Assembly: GCA_965368175.1 (NCBI GenBank)
Contig: CBDULX010000156.1
Coordinates: 1-7,317, forward strand
DNA: 7,317 nucleotides
Source: CBDULX01 sp965368175
Lineage (GTDB): Bacteria; Pseudomonadota; Gammaproteobacteria; SZUA-229
Direction: 5' to 3'
Numbering within the stretch: the stretch's first letter is position 1; each line of letters opens with the position of its first letter. The translations under genes and the position numbers were made by a program. Positions 5,327 to 7,317 of this stretch are shown one piece after another. The notes under the pieces are model-generated. The model saw nothing but the letters and a program-made list of their open reading frames with translations. It did no database searches and was not told the origin of the DNA.

Positions 5327-5366
5327 ATTTATGATTTTCATATTTATCATATAAATTATTTATGAT
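5327..5366. repeat. Three AT-rich 9-mer repeats upstream of nifJ
   Basis: ATTTATGAT (5327-5335), ATTTATCAT (5342-5350) and ATTTATGAT (5358-5366) recur at 15-16 bp intervals, about 1.5 helical turns. They lie 40-80 bp upstream of the FNR-like box. They may simply reflect AT richness, or act as bent DNA, an UP-like element, or sites for a nucleoid protein or regulator. Confidence 0.35.
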
Positions 5367-5400
5367 AGCCGGTCATATTGCCCAGGACTTAAGTCTTTTG

Positions 5401-5441
5401 TTTATCTGTATCAATATTTGTTTTAGTCAGTCAAGTATCTT
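5401..5441 (+). promoter_or_regulatory. Candidate FNR-dependent class II promoter of nifJ
   Basis: TTTAT-CTGT-ATCAA (5401-5414) matches the FNR/ANR consensus TTGAT-N4-ATCAA at 9 of 10 defined bases. A -10-like TATCTT (5436-5441) follows with its centre 31 bp from the box centre. This places the box near -41 relative to a start at about 5448, the class II activator position, and no -35 hexamer is needed. The leader would be about 31 nt. Anaerobic induction fits the oxygen-sensitive enzyme encoded downstream. Inferred from sequence only. Confidence 0.55.
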
Positions 5442-5479
5442 TGTATTGATTAACTGACTCAATAGCCACAGGTGAAGGT

Positions 5480-7317
5480 ATGAAGCAAGCCAAAATGCAG
5501 ACCGTAGATGGTAACCAGGCTGCGGCCTCAATGGCCTATCTCTTCAACGAGGTAATAACCATCTATCCGATTACCCCGGCATCGCCCATGGGCGAGCTGG
5601 CGGATGAATGGGCGGCCAATGGGCTGAAAAATCTCTGGGGAACCGTGCCACACGTGGTTGAAATGCAGAGCGAAGGCGGCGCCGCCGGTGCCATTCACGG
5701 GGCATTGCAGCTGGGAGCCCTGTCCACTACCTTCACCGCGTCCCAGGGGCTGTTGTTGATGCTCCCCAATATGTACAAAATTGCCGGTGAGTTGACCCCC
5801 ACGGTATTCCATGTGGCTGCGCGTGCCCTTGCGACACAGGCGCTGTCTATTTTTGGTGATCACAGCGATGTTATGTCAGCACGAATGACCGGTTTTGGCT
5901 TCATGTGCTCCAATTCACCCCAGGAAGTCCAGGATATGGCGGCCATTGCCCAGATCGCCAGTTTGCAGAGCCGGATTCCGATGTTGCATTTTTTCGACGG
6001 ATTTCGTACCTCCCATGAAGTGAGTAAAATTGAAACCCTCGATCAGGCCGTACTCAAGGAATTACTGGATGAAAAATGGATAGAACAGTTCCGCGCCCGT
6101 GCGCTATCGCCCGACCACCCGGTACTCCGGGGCAGTTCACAGAACCCGGATGTGTTTTTCCAGTCTCGCGAAACGGCCAACCCCTTTTATGAAAAACTGC
6201 CGGAGATGGTCCAGCAAACCATGGATCGCTTTGCCGAGCTTACCGGTCGTCAATATCGCCTGTTCGATTATCATGGCAGCCCGGATGCCGAAAGGGTGGT
6301 TATTGTCATGGGTTCCGGGGCCGAGGCGGTCGAAGAAACCGTAGACTATTTAGTGGCTCAGGGCGAATCCGTTGGAATGATCAAGGTTCGACTGTACCGT
6401 CCCTTCTCCCCCCGGCATTTGCTGGAGGCTTTACCGGCGTCATGTAGAAAAATTTCGGTGCTCGATCGCACCAAGGAGCCTGGGGCCGATGGCGAACCTC
6501 TGTATAAGGATGTCATCACCGCAGTGATGCAGCATTACCATGAGATCCATCCGGAACAGGCGATGCCCTCCATCGTAGGTGGGCGTTATGGGTTGTCATC
6601 AAAAGAATTCCGGCCCAACATGATCAAGTCCATTTTTGATGAACTGTTAAAAGACAAACCGAAGAACGCTTTTACCGTCGGCATTATCGACGATGTAAGT
6701 CATAGCAGCCTGCCATGGGATGAAGATTTCAGGACCGATGCCAATGATAAATGTTTCCAGGCGGTTTTTTATGGCCTGGGCAGTGATGGCACCGTTAGTG
6801 CCAACAAAAATAGCATCAAACTCATTGGCACTGACACGGATATGAATGTACAGGGCTACTTTGTTTACGACTCGAAAAAATCCGGTGCGGTGACCATATC
6901 CCATCTGCGATTTGGTCCCGACCCCATTCATTCCACCTATTTAATCGAAGATGGCGAAGCCAATTTCGTGGCCTGTCATCAGCATGTGTTCCTGGAACGT
7001 TACAACATGCTGGACAAATCGGCGGAAGGTTCCGTATTCCTGGTTAATAGCAGTCTGACCGGTGATGATCTGTGGCAAAGTTTTCCTCGTAAAATGCAGC
7101 AGCAGATTATCGATAAACATATTCAGGTTTATCATATCGATGCCTATGCGGTGGCCAGTGAATCCGGCATGGGCCGACGTATTAATACTATTATGCAAAC
7201 CTGTTTTTTTGCTATATCCGATATCCTGCCGGCCGAACAGGCCATCAATGGTATTAAAAAGGCGGTGAAGGACACCTACAGCAAGAAAGGCCAGGCCATT
7301 GTGGATTTGAACTTCAA
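5480..7317 (+). CDS. nifJ: Pyruvate:ferredoxin/flavodoxin oxidoreductase, 5' part
   Basis: NifJ is a cytoplasmic homodimer that oxidatively decarboxylates pyruvate to acetyl-CoA and passes electrons to ferredoxin or flavodoxin. The frame is open from 5480 to the window edge: 612 codons of a family about 1,170-1,200 residues long. Seen are the N-terminal pyruvate domain (YPITPAS at 29-35, VVEMQSEGGA at 59-68, HVAARALATQALSIFGDHSDVM from 111), a second domain with VLDRTKEPGA (327-336) and GGRYGLSSKEF (367-377), and the gamma domain (FYGLGSDGTV 430-439, YFVYDSKKSG 460-469). Thr32, Glu65 and Arg115 correspond to substrate- and cofactor-contacting residues of Desulfovibrio africanus PFOR. The ferredoxin-like 4Fe-4S and TPP domains lie beyond the edge. 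The start has AGGTGA at 5470-5475, four bases upstream. Base composition is richer in G and C than the neighbours. No nif structural genes are visible, so a role in nitrogen fixation is unproven. Confidence 0.97.
   Translation, partial: MKQAKMQTVDGNQAAASMAYLFNEVITIYPITPASPMGELADEWAANGLKNLWGTVPHVVEMQSEGGAAGAIHGALQLGALSTTFTASQGLLLMLPNMYKIAGELTPTVFHVAARALATQALSIFGDHSDVMSARMTGFGFMCSNSPQEVQDMAAIAQIASLQSRIPMLHFFDGFRTSHEVSKIETLDQAVLKELLDEKWIEQFRARALSPDHPVLRGSSQNPDVFFQSRETANPFYEKLPEMVQQTMDRFAELTGRQYRLFDYHGSPDAERVVIVMGSGAEAVEETVDYLVAQGESVGMIKVRLYRPFSPRHLLEALPASCRKISVLDRTKEPGADGEPLYKDVITAVMQHYHEIHPEQAMPSIVGGRYGLSSKEFRPNMIKSIFDELLKDKPKNAFTVGIIDDVSHSSLPWDEDFRTDANDKCFQAVFYGLGSDGTVSANKNSIKLIGTDTDMNVQGYFVYDSKKSGAVTISHLRFGPDPIHSTYLIEDGEANFVACHQHVFLERYNMLDKSAEGSVFLVNSSLTGDDLWQSFPRKMQQQIIDKHIQVYHIDAYAVASESGMGRRINTIMQTCFFAISDILPAEQAINGIKKAVKDTYSKKGQAIVDLNF

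Larger units (their letters stand above)
5087..5479. other. Long nifJ upstream region
   Basis: No coding frame of useful length is seen on either strand. From left to right it holds a hairpin after the CxxC gene (5089-5117), a hairpin-forming dispersed repeat (5144-5180), a mixed stretch with two TTATCTC words (about 5190-5250), an AT-rich block with three near-identical 9-mers (5327-5366), and a candidate FNR-controlled promoter (5401-5441). Confidence 0.6.

Noticed and set aside
5087..5479. Sigma-54 (-24/-12) promoter or NifA-type control of nifJ
   Set aside because: I found no TGGCAC-N5-TTGC-like element and no NifA upstream activator motif; the FNR-type arrangement fits better.
5528..5863. 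Minus-strand open frame of 111 codons
   Set aside because: It lies wholly antisense to nifJ, whose frame here is unmistakable by its conserved motifs; the antisense frame shows no domain and is a by-product of nifJ codon use.

Overview
The window looks like chromosomal DNA of a gammaproteobacterium with a facultatively anaerobic or microaerobic lifestyle. This rests on the protein families present (paired small CBS-domain proteins, a periplasmic dienelactone-hydrolase-like protein, a YgaP-like membrane protein, a NifJ-type pyruvate oxidoreductase) and on two FNR/ANR-like boxes. No taxonomic marker gene is present, so placement below class level is not supported. Most of the window is fairly AT-rich with long intergenic spacers; the last 1.8 kb (nifJ) is visibly richer in G and C.

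Left part (1-1670): two tandem minus-strand genes encode 137-residue paired-CBS proteins that align to each other without gaps. A strong intrinsic terminator follows the distal gene. Between the two genes lies a 147-bp MITE-like element. A 0.4-kb spacer with an FNR-like box separates this pair from a divergent plus-strand gene for an exported dienelactone hydrolase family protein.

Middle (2457-4492): a second element of the same MITE family (212 bp, 20-bp terminal inverted repeats) sits directly after the hydrolase gene. It is followed by a tightly spaced three-gene cluster: a membrane-anchored GGDEF-fold protein that has lost its catalytic motif, a small YgaP-like (DUF2892) membrane protein, and an orphan Xre/MbcA/ParS-like (DUF2384) protein starting with TTG.

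Right part (4493-7317): a 144-residue protein of unknown function with two CxxC pairs, then a 0.4-kb non-coding region with hairpins, a dispersed repeat and AT-rich short repeats. This leads to a well-formed candidate FNR class II promoter and the 5' half of nifJ (pyruvate:ferredoxin/flavodoxin oxidoreductase), which runs off the right edge. The nifJ reading frame is open without a stop from 5480 to the end of the window and is the best-identified gene here.

Taken together, the region suggests anaerobic or redox-responsive metabolism: FNR-type control, NifJ supplying low-potential electrons from pyruvate, and small sensory or regulatory proteins nearby. The individual links are inferred from proximity. 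No complete mobile element with a transposase, CRISPR array, tRNA or rRNA was seen.
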